A DNA stretch of 15,084 nt from Chloroflexia bacterium (GTDB taxonomy: Bacteria; Chloroflexota; Chloroflexia; Thermomicrobiales; CFX8), in the NCBI GenBank assembly GCA_013696045.1, contig JACCZH010000190.1:1-15084 (forward strand), written 5' to 3'. Positions within the stretch are counted from its first letter, which is position 1. Every line of letters begins with the position of its first letter. The translations under genes were made by a program, and so were the position numbers. Below, one piece after another: positions 1-6,681 of the stretch. Below the pieces are notes generated by a model. The model had not been told where the DNA came from. It saw nothing but the letters and a program-made list of their open reading frames with translations, and searched no databases.

Positions 1-565
1 CCCGCGTGAAGTTAGTCTCTGGCATGACGAACGCCAGAAAGATCCCCAGCGCGACGAACAGCGCGCCGCTCACCAGCAGTGCCAGGCTCAGGTTGATACT
101 GGCGATAGCGACACTGGCGACGATGCCGATGAGCGCCCCAAACTGGCCAAACTGTGCCGCGCGCATAAAGACCTTGCCAATGCCGGTCTCACCCATTTCG
201 TCGGCGATCCAGGCTTCCTCCGCGCCGCTGGTGAAGGTCGCGCCGATGCCCCAGACCACCTGCGCCAGCAGAATGGTGAACAGCACCGGAAACGCCCCCT
301 CCAGCATGAAACCCGCTCCAATCAGCACCGTTCCGATGATGACCGATAACCGCCGGCTGTAGGTGTCGGCCACGATACCGGTTGGGATCTCGAAGAGCAG
401 GCAGGTAGCTTCAAGCACTGTGCCAACCAGGAGCAGCTGGAACGGGTTGAGGCCGGCGTCTTGAATACGGTAGATCGAGCTTACGGTGGCGAAGATCGAG
501 AAGAACAACGCTCCGAAGCCGGACATGATGAGATAAACAGGGTATGCGGGAAGTTTTGCAAACAA
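1..565 (-). CDS. MFS transporter, N-terminal part (cut by window edge)
   Basis: This is the first 188 residues of a major facilitator superfamily membrane transporter, probably a drug or small-molecule efflux pump; the C-terminal half lies outside the window. Several long hydrophobic segments are visible. The loop 2-3 signature (motif A) is clear at about residues 59-72 (FEIPTGIVADTYSRR), and a second conserved stretch reads TSGAEEAWIADE. I chose the TTG at 563-565 because AAGGTGG lies 8 bases upstream and the protein then begins MFAKLPAYPVYL, typical of this family. A GTG at 575-577 and an ATG at 524-526 are possible but have poorer ribosome binding sites. It lies downstream of the hydrolase/PPOX operon on the same strand but is separated by about 300 bases with a hairpin and a possible promoter, so it is probably transcribed separately. 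Family is certain; substrate is unknown. Confidence 0.9.
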   Translation of the reverse strand, partial: MFAKLPAYPVYLIMSGFGALFFSIFATVSSIYRIQDAGLNPFQLLLVGTVLEATCLLFEIPTGIVADTYSRRLSVIIGTVLIGAGFMLEGAFPVLFTILLAQVVWGIGATFTSGAEEAWIADEMGETGIGKVFMRAAQFGQFGALIGIVASVAIASINLSLALLVSGALFVALGIFLAFVMPETNFTR

Positions 566-718
566 CGTGCATTCCACCTTGAACTGTCAGTATCGACCTG
601 TTGGCTGGGCGCGTGCGCTCACGCCGGAAAGGCGGGCCCCAAACGAAGCCACCATCCAGTTTTGTCAGGTTCGATAGAGAGCGCAGTTACCCTCTATGAC
701 TGTCCCTGTGGGATTAAC

Positions 719-747
719 ATTGTCTTCTAGCTCCAGACTGTTGTCAG
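719..747 (-). promoter_or_regulatory. Possible sigma-70-like promoter for the MFS gene
   Basis: Reading the minus strand, CTGACA (five of six bases of the -35 consensus) is followed after exactly 17 bases by GACAAT (four of six of the -10 consensus). Transcription would begin near 712, giving a leader of about 150 bases before the TTG start at 565. The match is moderate and no experiment supports it. Confidence 0.4.
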
Positions 748-835
748 GATTCGCGTGAGCGCACTATACGGCGAAAAGGGGATGATGGCAAGCTATGGAT
801 AGCCCTGAACACCAATCAATGTCCATGGTGCTGCC

Positions 836-862
836 TGTCATCCCTCCTTTGCCGGGATGACA
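836..862. terminator. Perfect 9-bp hairpin after the PPOX stop codon
   Basis: TGTCATCCC and GGGATGACA form a perfect 9-bp inverted repeat around a 9-base loop. It begins 8 bases after the TAA stop of the PPOX gene as read on the minus strand. There is no U-run on the minus strand (TTTT follows on the plus strand), so it is not a textbook intrinsic terminator for the hydrolase/PPOX operon. It could be a 3'-end stabilising hairpin or a palindromic repeat; it shares the GTCATCC edge with the larger inverted repeat at 2775-2860. Confidence 0.5.
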
Positions 863-870
863 TTTTGACG

Positions 871-1293
871 TTACGGTGTCTCCGTGCTTCTCCACGCCGT
901 CCAACGCTTCACCCGCAGTTCGACCATCTCTGCCCTGTCAAGAGACATGTCGAGGTATTGAGGGTATTTCTCTCGCAGTGCCGCCAATGCAGTGGAGTTG
1001 CCTGGGATCGTCTGAGCTGGCCCACGCAGCAGGACGAAGGCGAGCTGGGACCAGTCTTCGTCGTAGTGGTCGACGACGAGGGCGGCCTGGCCGGTCTGGT
1101 CGATGTTGCGCAGCCGTAACAGACGACGGCCCGATTTTGGCTTCTCGTCGATGACCGAATAGATAGTGTCGTCGAGCAGCACGAAGCAGATCGGGATCAC
1201 GTGCGGCTCACTCTCGGCGCTGGAGGTTGCCATCCGGCCGGCGCGCGCGGACGCGACGAACTCGCGCGCCCAACCGGGCGGAGACTCAGCCAC
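871..1293 (-). CDS. PPOX-class probable F420-dependent enzyme (Rv0121-like)
   Basis: A 140-residue protein of the pyridoxamine-5'-phosphate-oxidase-like split beta-barrel fold. It resembles the family of small probable F420-dependent enzymes typified by mycobacterial Rv0121. Visible family features are an N-terminal helix with ARAGRMATS, a beta strand PHVIPICFVLLDDTIYSVID, the basic KPKSGRRLLRLRNI segment that usually contacts cofactor phosphate, VDHYDEDWSQL, REKYPQY and a C-terminal VKRWTAW. The protein should be cytosolic. Its GTG start at 1291-1293 overlaps the last codons and TGA of the upstream hydrolase by 8 bp, which implies translational coupling. The open frame continues upstream, but that part only shadows the hydrolase in another frame. 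Cofactor (F420 versus FMN or heme) is assigned by family resemblance only, and the substrate is unknown. Confidence 0.85.
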   Translation of the reverse strand: MAESPPGWAREFVASARAGRMATSSAESEPHVIPICFVLLDDTIYSVIDEKPKSGRRLLRLRNIDQTGQAALVVDHYDEDWSQLAFVLLRGPAQTIPGNSTALAALREKYPQYLDMSLDRAEMVELRVKRWTAWRSTETP

Positions 1294-2104
1294 CGAAAAA
1301 CTCCGCCAACAGTTGCCGGTAGGGTTCGGGTTGTTCGCGCAGGACGTTGTGGCTCGTGTGTGGGATGGTCTCAACCGTGAGATTCGGGATGACAGCTTCG
1401 AGCAGCTCGCGGCCACCCTCGCCAAAGGCGCGTTGCTCGGGGATGCCGGCCTGGATGACGAGCACCGGCGCGTCGATGGTGACATCAGGGGTAGGGATGG
1501 CGGCGTTGGCCAGAAGGCGTTCACCCGCTGTTCTGAGTACTCCGCTGGCTGTATCGAGTAGTCTCCGGGCGGACCCCTCGGCCTCTTCTTGCTTCAGCCA
1601 TGGCCGCCAGATCATGAACTCCTCGACGACCGCTTCAAAGGATTGTCCTTTCAGCTCCAGCAGGGCTCGGAAAACATCGCCGCTGGCGGGCCGTAGCGGA
1701 AGTGGCGGGTCTTCGAGGACCATGGATTCGATCCTCGCGGGCATATCTGCGGCGGCAAGTAGACTGGTTAACGCTCCAAGCGAATGGCCCACCAGCGTGA
1801 CGCGCTCATAGCCGCGCTCTTTGACGAGTGTGACCACATCGCCGGCGTAGTCGCTCCACTCGTAGCCGGACTCCGGTTTGCTGGATTGTCCGTGGCCACG
1901 ATGATCGACCATCAGCAGCGGTCTACCCTCGAACGAGCCGGGACCCGGCGCAACGAGCGGTAAAAAGTACTGCCAGTTATCCCAGATGCCGTGCAGGCAG
2001 ATCACCGGCGTGCCTGTTCCAGGGCGCTCCATGACATTGAGTGTTACCCCGGTGACGAGGCTCTGCGCGTGTTGAATAAGGTTGTCGGTGTCGCTTGCTG
2101 GCAT
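1286..2104 (-). CDS. Alpha/beta-fold hydrolase
   Basis: A 272-residue cytosolic alpha/beta hydrolase of the usual length. The oxyanion-hole motif is LHGIWDN (residues 37-43), followed by the strand MVDHRGHGQS (65-74) and the nucleophile elbow VGHSLGA with Ser108. The probable catalytic His is His252 in HTSHNVLREQPEPY. After strand 7 (VLVIQAGIPEQ), where the Asp usually sits, there is no Asp; Glu223 or Asp132 after strand 6 (LEDPP) may act as the acid. I chose the ATG at 2102-2104 because GGAAGGAG lies 6 bases upstream; a longer reading frame to 2161 has no such site. It is the first gene of an operon with the overlapping PPOX gene. Substrate is unknown: esterase, epoxide hydrolase-like or haloperoxidase-like activity are all possible. 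Confidence 0.88.
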   Translation of the reverse strand: MPASDTDNLIQHAQSLVTGVTLNVMERPGTGTPVICLHGIWDNWQYFLPLVAPGPGSFEGRPLLMVDHRGHGQSSKPESGYEWSDYAGDVVTLVKERGYERVTLVGHSLGALTSLLAAADMPARIESMVLEDPPLPLRPASGDVFRALLELKGQSFEAVVEEFMIWRPWLKQEEAEGSARRLLDTASGVLRTAGERLLANAAIPTPDVTIDAPVLVIQAGIPEQRAFGEGGRELLEAVIPNLTVETIPHTSHNVLREQPEPYRQLLAEFFGG

Positions 2105-2237
2105 AGACGGCTCCTTCCGTGGTGGCGTGCTCTGTCCCGGGATTCTATCGTCCCGACCCACGGATTAGCCGCATCTACAGTACACTGGGCTGATTGATAC
2201 AGGCGAAACCGCGCGATCTGAGGAGCAAACCGCTCGC

Positions 2238-2717
2238 GTGTCCAGAAACCAACGCTTTGATCCATCCATTAACTACTACGCGGTGCTGGACGTGTCTCTG
2301 GACGCCAGCCGCGAGGAGATTACGCGCACCTATCGTGCGCTGATGCGGCTCACCCACCCCGACAATTTCAACGAGCCGTTAGCCCGGCAGAAGGCCGAGG
2401 AGCGGACGAAACTGATTAACGCCGCCTATACTGTCCTCTCGCGTCCGGATATCCGCAAGGAGTACGACCAGATCATGCGGCGCCGGCTGATGGCAGATGT
2501 GGTGATGCAGCGCTATACAGGTAGTATGCCGGGCCGGCCGACACAGGTAGAGCGGCAACGGCGGCCACCGTCTGCCCAGACGGTCCGCGCCCAGCGAAAA
2601 GCCTACAAGTCGGCTGTGTGGCAGCTGATGCTCACAACGGCGGCGGTCGTGTTCGGGTTGATTGTGGTGATTATTGTGAGCGTGCTGGTGATTAACGGGT
2701 TGCAGACGGTGTTTTAA
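2238..2717 (+). CDS. Membrane-anchored J-domain (DnaJ-like) protein
   Basis: A 159-residue protein with an N-terminal J-domain (about residues 11-77). It contains the HPD motif at 40-42 (LTHPDNF) that stimulates Hsp70 ATPase, preceded by YYAVLDVSLDAS and followed by the helix KLINAAYTVLSRPDIRKEYD. Residues 78-125 are a basic, probably disordered linker. Residues 126-154 form one strongly hydrophobic segment (LMLTTAAVVFGLIVVIIVSVLVI) close to the C terminus, so the J-domain should face the cytosol as a tail-anchored protein. The zinc-finger and client-binding domains of full DnaJ are absent. The GTG start at 2238 is preceded by GAGGAG about 12 bases upstream, a slightly long spacing. It diverges from the hydrolase gene. 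It probably recruits DnaK to the membrane; the client is unknown. Confidence 0.88.
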   Translation: MSRNQRFDPSINYYAVLDVSLDASREEITRTYRALMRLTHPDNFNEPLARQKAEERTKLINAAYTVLSRPDIRKEYDQIMRRRLMADVVMQRYTGSMPGRPTQVERQRRPPSAQTVRAQRKAYKSAVWQLMLTTAAVVFGLIVVIIVSVLVINGLQTVF

Positions 2718-2774
2718 ACGTTGCGGGATTCTATGCCTGTGTCCATCCAGTTCTCGACGAAGCGAACCGCTCCA

Positions 2775-2860
2775 ATCGGTCATCCTGAGGCAACGAAGGA
2801 TCTCTCGTTGGACGTCGATTAGTGAAACCAGAGGTCTTTCGTTGCTTCAGGATGACCGGT
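2775..2860 (+). repeat. Long imperfect inverted repeat / RNA hairpin
   Basis: Arms 2775-2805 and 2830-2860 are inverted repeats of 31 bases (27 of 31 identical) around a 24-base loop. Each of the four differences leaves a G-U wobble in plus-strand RNA, so the plus transcript can form an unbroken 31-bp stem, while the minus transcript would have A-C mismatches. The arm core (GGTCATCCTGAGGCAACGAA) resembles a dispersed palindromic motif that I recall from other bacterial genomes. It lies between the J-protein stop and the oxidoreductase start. No U-run follows, so a simple intrinsic terminator is unlikely. A REP- or MITE-like element is the likeliest explanation. Confidence 0.8.
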
Positions 2861-2917
2861 AAAGGCCGTTGTCTTCTTAAGAGATTCGATAGTTAAACAT
2901 TGAAAAGAGAAGTAGTC

Positions 2918-4192
2918 ATGAACGCTCAAGGGAACGGCAAACGAAGGTCAAACGAGGTATATGACTTGCGTCAGGAACTGCCGTCGCGGGCGGATGTCGT
3001 AGTGATTGGCGGTGGGGTGACTGGGACGGCCGCTGCCTATCAGCTCAGCAAACGCGGCAAAGAGGTGGTGTTGCTCGAAATGCGCGGCGTCTGCTCTGGA
3101 GCCTCCGGCAGGAACGCCGGGCAGACCGGGAGCGGGTCTTCCATGTTCAGCCGGGTTGGCCGGGCGGTTTATGGCCTCACTCGTGAGAATCTGCGGCTCA
3201 TTAGCGAAGAGCTTCCGGCCGAGCTTGGTGACGATTTCGATCTGAGGTTGACCGGAAGCGTCGATATCGCGCAGGACGAGGAGATGTGGAACCATCTGGT
3301 CGAGACGACCGCCGCTCTCCAGGGACTCGACACCGGTGTGAGGATGATTGACCGCTACGAGCTGCAACAGTTGATTCCGGCGGCGTCGGACGCGCTGCTG
3401 GGCGCGAAGTATGCCGAGCGAGCTGGCCACCTCTGGCCGTTTCACCTGGTGCATGGCCAGGCAGGCGGCGCGCGAAAGCTGGGCGCAAAAATTTTTCCCT
3501 GGACCCCGGCCACCGCAATCCTGACCGGCAATGGCAACGTAACCGGCGTCGAAACCGAGCGTGGAACGATCGCGACTGATACCGTGGTTGTCGCGACGAA
3601 CGCCTGGACCCCCAAACTCCTGGAAGACCTGCCAGCCGGCGCGCTTGTGCCGGCACGCGGTCAGATCCTGGTGACACAACCGGTTGACACCGTGCTTCCG
3701 CACGCATTTGGGACGAATTTTGACAAGGAGTATGGACGGCAGACCGCCACGGGACAGCTCATCTGTGGTGGGTTTCGTCGTTTTGACCGTGACGAGGGGC
3801 TGGGCCACTACACCGAAGAGGTTGTGGCCGGCTGCATGATCGGTTGCGCCGGCTGCCTCTCGACGCTGTTTCCGAAGATCGGTCCGATCCGGGTGGTGCG
3901 CGCCTGGGCCGGGATCATGGGCTTTACGGCGGACGGTTTGCCGATGATCGGCCCCTATGACCTGGCCGCGGGTCTGTTCGTCAGCGCCGGATTCAACGGC
4001 GGCGGTTTCTCGTGGGGGCCGGCCACCGGCAAGGCAATTGCCCAGTTGATTGCCGAGGGGCAGACCGAGTTCGATCTCCAGCCGTTCGATCCCAATCGCT
4101 TTGCCGGTGGTGGGGTTTCCTGGGATAATCCCTTCACTGCTGGAGAAAAGAACAACCCGCGCAGTGTCGCGGAAATCCAGGCAAACGCGTGA
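2918..4192 (+). CDS. FAD-dependent oxidoreductase (DAO family, glycine/D-amino-acid oxidase type)
   Basis: A 424-residue flavoprotein of the DAO family, which oxidises amines, N-methyl amino acids or D-amino acids with FAD. The FAD Rossmann motif VVVIGGGVTGTAAAYQL is at about residues 27-43, with Glu54 ending the second strand. SGASGRNAGQTG (60-71) matches the flavin-contacting loop. The C-terminal GIMGFTADGLPMIGPY and SAGFNGGGFSWGPATGKAIA are typical of the family and close the flavin site. The ATG at 2918 has GAGAAG 6 bases upstream; an in-frame TTG at 2900 is less likely. Length is normal. An odd feature is Cys306, Cys310 and Cys313 in a CX3CX2C arrangement, not expected in this family. 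No signal peptide is visible, so it should be cytosolic. The substrate cannot be told, and no partner subunit is next to it. Confidence 0.88.
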   Translation: MNAQGNGKRRSNEVYDLRQELPSRADVVVIGGGVTGTAAAYQLSKRGKEVVLLEMRGVCSGASGRNAGQTGSGSSMFSRVGRAVYGLTRENLRLISEELPAELGDDFDLRLTGSVDIAQDEEMWNHLVETTAALQGLDTGVRMIDRYELQQLIPAASDALLGAKYAERAGHLWPFHLVHGQAGGARKLGAKIFPWTPATAILTGNGNVTGVETERGTIATDTVVVATNAWTPKLLEDLPAGALVPARGQILVTQPVDTVLPHAFGTNFDKEYGRQTATGQLICGGFRRFDRDEGLGHYTEEVVAGCMIGCAGCLSTLFPKIGPIRVVRAWAGIMGFTADGLPMIGPYDLAAGLFVSAGFNGGGFSWGPATGKAIAQLIAEGQTEFDLQPFDPNRFAGGGVSWDNPFTAGEKNNPRSVAEIQANA

Positions 4193-4325
4193 AACCCCCG
4201 CCCGGATTCGGACATTCCAGACGAACGTTGATGTGCGTGGGTGAAGTGATTTGCGCCGCCACGTGACTATTCGTTTTGAAGTAATGTTAAGTAATAATCA
4301 TCTGTCCGCCGGCATTTCGAGCTCA

Positions 4326-4342
4326 CAATCGCCAGGCGATTG
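4326..4342. promoter_or_regulatory. Perfect palindrome, probable operator of the MFS exporter gene
   Basis: CAATCGCCAGGCGATTG is a perfect palindrome with 8-bp arms and one central base. It ends 29 bases before the start codon at 4372. Its size and placement suit a dimeric repressor of the TetR or MarR type, but no such regulator gene is adjacent. An AT-rich stretch just upstream (4266-4300) contains AATAAT at 4293-4298, which could be the -10 box, though no good -35 box is at the right spacing. Confidence 0.5.
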
Positions 4343-4371
4343 CGGAAGCGGCGCCATGGAAGAACGCATTC

Positions 4372-5652
4372 ATGCGTGAAATGGAGACTGCGATCCAACA
4401 GCGAATCTCGGGCAGGGCATATCGTCGCGCGCTCTCAGATCCCACCGCACGTTCGTTTGTCGCCAGCTATGGTCTGGACCGGGTCGCGGCCTGGACGGCT
4501 TCGGTGGCTATCGTCACCCTCAGTTACCGGCTGACCGAGGACGTTGGGATCGTCGCCCTGTTTGTGCTGACGCAGGTGCTTGCGCGTCTGTTCGTCGGAC
4601 CCGTGGGGGCAAGTTTCTTCCAGCAGGGCAAGTGGACATTGGCCATCGCCAGCGTGACCCGCATCGCCGCGGCCGGTTCGCTGGTTTTCGTCTCGAGCCG
4701 TGGAGATCTCGGTTGGGCGCTTGTCTCGATCGGGCTGATGTCCGGGGCCAGCGTGGTTATTGAGGGCGCGCAGTCGCAACTGATTCCAGCCGTCGCCTCG
4801 GGTCGTGGTTTGCCAGTCTTCAACCGCCTCATCGGCCGGGTGGAGCAGCTCAGCGCCGTTGTCGGGGCGGTGATAGCCGGTTTGATCCTCTTTGCCGCGG
4901 CCGAGGGCGCGGCGTTTGCGGGGGCTACGCTCTTGTTTGCGGGATCAATGACAGTACTGCATCGCCGCAACTGGTTAACCGGCTCTAAAAAACAACCGCT
5001 CCTGGCTCCGATGGGCGCCTCCCTGGAGCGCATGCTTCATCATCCAGTTTTGCGGCTTGTGGCAGTGGGCATAATCGCGGTTGCGGCGCTCGGCGCGGTT
5101 ATCCGCGTGACGTTGATTGACGTCGTGATCGATCATCTGGAGTACGCAAGTGGCCACTACGGCTTGTTGTTGGGGCTGGTCGGGTTGGGTGCGCTTATCG
5201 GGCCGCTGCCGATCCACAAACTTCTGGGACGCATCGGCATTGGATTCGTTGTTACTGGCAGTGTCATCATGCTGGCGCTGGGGATGGTGGTCCTTGGGCT
5301 TGCCAACCACGTGGCGATCATGATCCCGATCTTGCTCGCCAGCGGCGTGCTGATTGTTACCTGTGATCTTGTTGCAGCGGTCACCTTGCGGCGCCTGATT
5401 CCCGAAGATGATCTGGACGGGACGACACGAGTGACAATGGGCGCCGTGCTTGGTGGTCAGCTATTGGGGCTGGTAGCCGTGCTCGGCCTCTCTCAATTGT
5501 GGAGCTCAAGCGTTGTCGTCACCCTGGTTGGCACGAGTTGGGCCATCGTTCTACTTGTATTATTCTTGAGCAGCAATGGACCGCGTCTGGCGCTCGCGGC
5601 GAGCACGCCGAGCACGCGACAACCCTCGCCCAAAAACGGAGATGCTGAGTGA
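4372..5652 (+). CDS. MFS exporter (EntS/MFS_3-like)
   Basis: A 426-residue integral membrane protein with roughly 10-12 hydrophobic segments in two halves, joined by a basic cytosolic loop (about residues 193-215, HRRNWLTGSKKQP). It fits the major facilitator superfamily, closest in pattern to EntS/MFS_3 exporters. The N-terminal region (SFVASYGLDRVAAWTASVAIVTLSYRLT) is the usual first helix of that group. The ATG at 4372 has GGAAGA 8 bases upstream; the second ATG at 4381 is less well placed. The C-terminal tail of about 25 residues is polar and probably disordered. A perfect palindrome just upstream suggests repressor control, as is common for efflux pumps. It shares no sequence pattern with the MFS at 1-565 beyond the fold. 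Substrate is unknown. Confidence 0.85.
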   Translation: MREMETAIQQRISGRAYRRALSDPTARSFVASYGLDRVAAWTASVAIVTLSYRLTEDVGIVALFVLTQVLARLFVGPVGASFFQQGKWTLAIASVTRIAAAGSLVFVSSRGDLGWALVSIGLMSGASVVIEGAQSQLIPAVASGRGLPVFNRLIGRVEQLSAVVGAVIAGLILFAAAEGAAFAGATLLFAGSMTVLHRRNWLTGSKKQPLLAPMGASLERMLHHPVLRLVAVGIIAVAALGAVIRVTLIDVVIDHLEYASGHYGLLLGLVGLGALIGPLPIHKLLGRIGIGFVVTGSVIMLALGMVVLGLANHVAIMIPILLASGVLIVTCDLVAAVTLRRLIPEDDLDGTTRVTMGAVLGGQLLGLVAVLGLSQLWSSSVVVTLVGTSWAIVLLVLFLSSNGPRLALAASTPSTRQPSPKNGDAE

Positions 5653-5743
5653 TGAGAATAAGCATGAGCCTCGTTCTTCCCCGCGTTCAACCGCCGGTGC
5701 GCTGTCTGCAAGATGGCGGAGTACATGAAATGCAGCCAGGCCG

Positions 5744-6541
5744 ATGATCGCGGGGGGCGACTGCCTTGCGTCGATTACGCGGCTTGAGCGCCGTTCAGCC
5801 ATGCTTCGCGACCATCTGACGCAGCAGTATGGGCTTGAACAGGTTTCAGTCCGGCTTTCCTTGTCCGGCCAGCACTACACGATCCATTTGCCATCAAAAG
5901 ATGCGGTCGACCGCATGTTTACCGAAGCGTCCGCGAATCCCCAGCTCGCGAAACCGTTCTGGACGCGAGTCTGGGCAAGTGGCGTTGCCATGGCGGACAT
6001 GGCGCTGGCCCGCCAATCCGAACTGGCGGGCCAGAGGGTGCTTGAGCTGGGGAGTGGTCTGGGCGTCACCGCGGCCGCGGCAACCGCCGCCGGGGCGACG
6101 GTCGTTGCGGCTGATTATTCTGAAGTCGCGCTCTCTTTCCTGCGCTACAACACGCTTGCCAACGCTGGCGCGAGTGCCCGCACGCTTAAGCTCGACTGGC
6201 GTTCGCCCAGCACCCAGGCTCGCAACCGGCTGGACGCGTATCATGCGTTTCCAGTCGTCATGGCGGCTGACGTTTTGTATGAGGGTCGTGATGTGGTGCC
6301 GTTGATGCAGCTGATCGACCAGGTGTTGACGCCGGATGGAACGCTCTGGCTCGCCGAGCCTGGCCGCGCAACCGCCCAGCGCTTCCTGTATCGTTTGGCG
6401 GAGGACGGTTGGCGGGGCGTGAGCGAGGTGGTCGCCGTGCCGGGCGAAGATGGCGCCGTTGACCATGTGCATGTGCATGTTCTACGCAGGCCGGCAACGA
6501 GCGACTGGCTGCGCACCTCGCTCGGCGGCTGGCGGATGTAA
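5744..6541 (+). CDS. Class I SAM methyltransferase, METTL20/Methyltransf_16-like
   Basis: A seven-beta-strand methyltransferase of 265 residues (246 if the ATG at 5801 is used). The SAM-binding motif I is VLELGSGLGVTAAA (99-112), the acidic end of strand 2 is AADYSE (Asp124), and ADVLY (Asp176 to Tyr179) is the DXXY-type motif of the lysine methyltransferases related to METTL20/METTL21. PFWTRVWASGVAMADM before motif I is also typical of that group. Bacterial METTL20 relatives methylate lysines in electron-transfer flavoprotein beta; others modify ribosomal proteins. No ETF gene is in the window, so the substrate is inferred only from the family. A stop codon at 5726 limits the frame; neither start has a strong ribosome binding site, so the N-terminal 19 residues are uncertain. 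It follows the MFS gene by 91 bases and may be co-transcribed. Confidence 0.8.
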   Translation: MIAGGDCLASITRLERRSAMLRDHLTQQYGLEQVSVRLSLSGQHYTIHLPSKDAVDRMFTEASANPQLAKPFWTRVWASGVAMADMALARQSELAGQRVLELGSGLGVTAAAATAAGATVVAADYSEVALSFLRYNTLANAGASARTLKLDWRSPSTQARNRLDAYHAFPVVMAADVLYEGRDVVPLMQLIDQVLTPDGTLWLAEPGRATAQRFLYRLAEDGWRGVSEVVAVPGEDGAVDHVHVHVLRRPATSDWLRTSLGGWRM

Positions 6542-6681
6542 CAGCCGGCTCCTCTTCGGGCAGCATAACTCCTCTGGTGCCATCCTAAGCGCAGCCGAAT
6601 GGATCTCGCGCGGGGAGTGCTCCGTCAGAGAATGGCATCCAAATCTTTACTCGCAATAAACGATGGGCGAAAACGATCTCC

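Larger units (their letters stand above)
566..870. other. Intergenic region between MFS and PPOX genes
   Basis: These 305 bases lie between two minus-strand genes. They hold a perfect 9-bp hairpin next to the PPOX stop codon, a possible minus-strand promoter at 719-747 and a leader of about 150 bases before the MFS start. In the leader I see two short stems on the minus strand (ATAGAG with CTCTAT near 670-695, and GCGTG with CACGC near 609-625). No convincing coding sequence is present on either strand. Confidence 0.6.

Noticed and set aside
566..720. T-box-like riboswitch in the MFS leader (AAGGTGGAATGCACG on the minus strand)
   Set aside because: It lacks one G of the T-box core and the ACC of the T-box, no specifier stem is visible, and the sequence is explained as the ribosome binding site of the TTG start.
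1294..1524. N-terminal extension of the PPOX protein
   Set aside because: This part of the frame overlaps the hydrolase in another frame and looks like Ser/Pro/Arg-rich shadow; the family length fits the GTG at 1291-1293.
2948..3808. Minus-strand open frame of about 286 codons inside the oxidoreductase gene
   Set aside because: It lies fully antisense to a gene with clear family motifs, and its translation shows no recognisable domain.
3833..3856. CX3CX2C as a radical SAM motif
   Set aside because: The protein is clearly a DAO-family FAD enzyme with intact flavin motifs and has no TIM-barrel radical SAM features.
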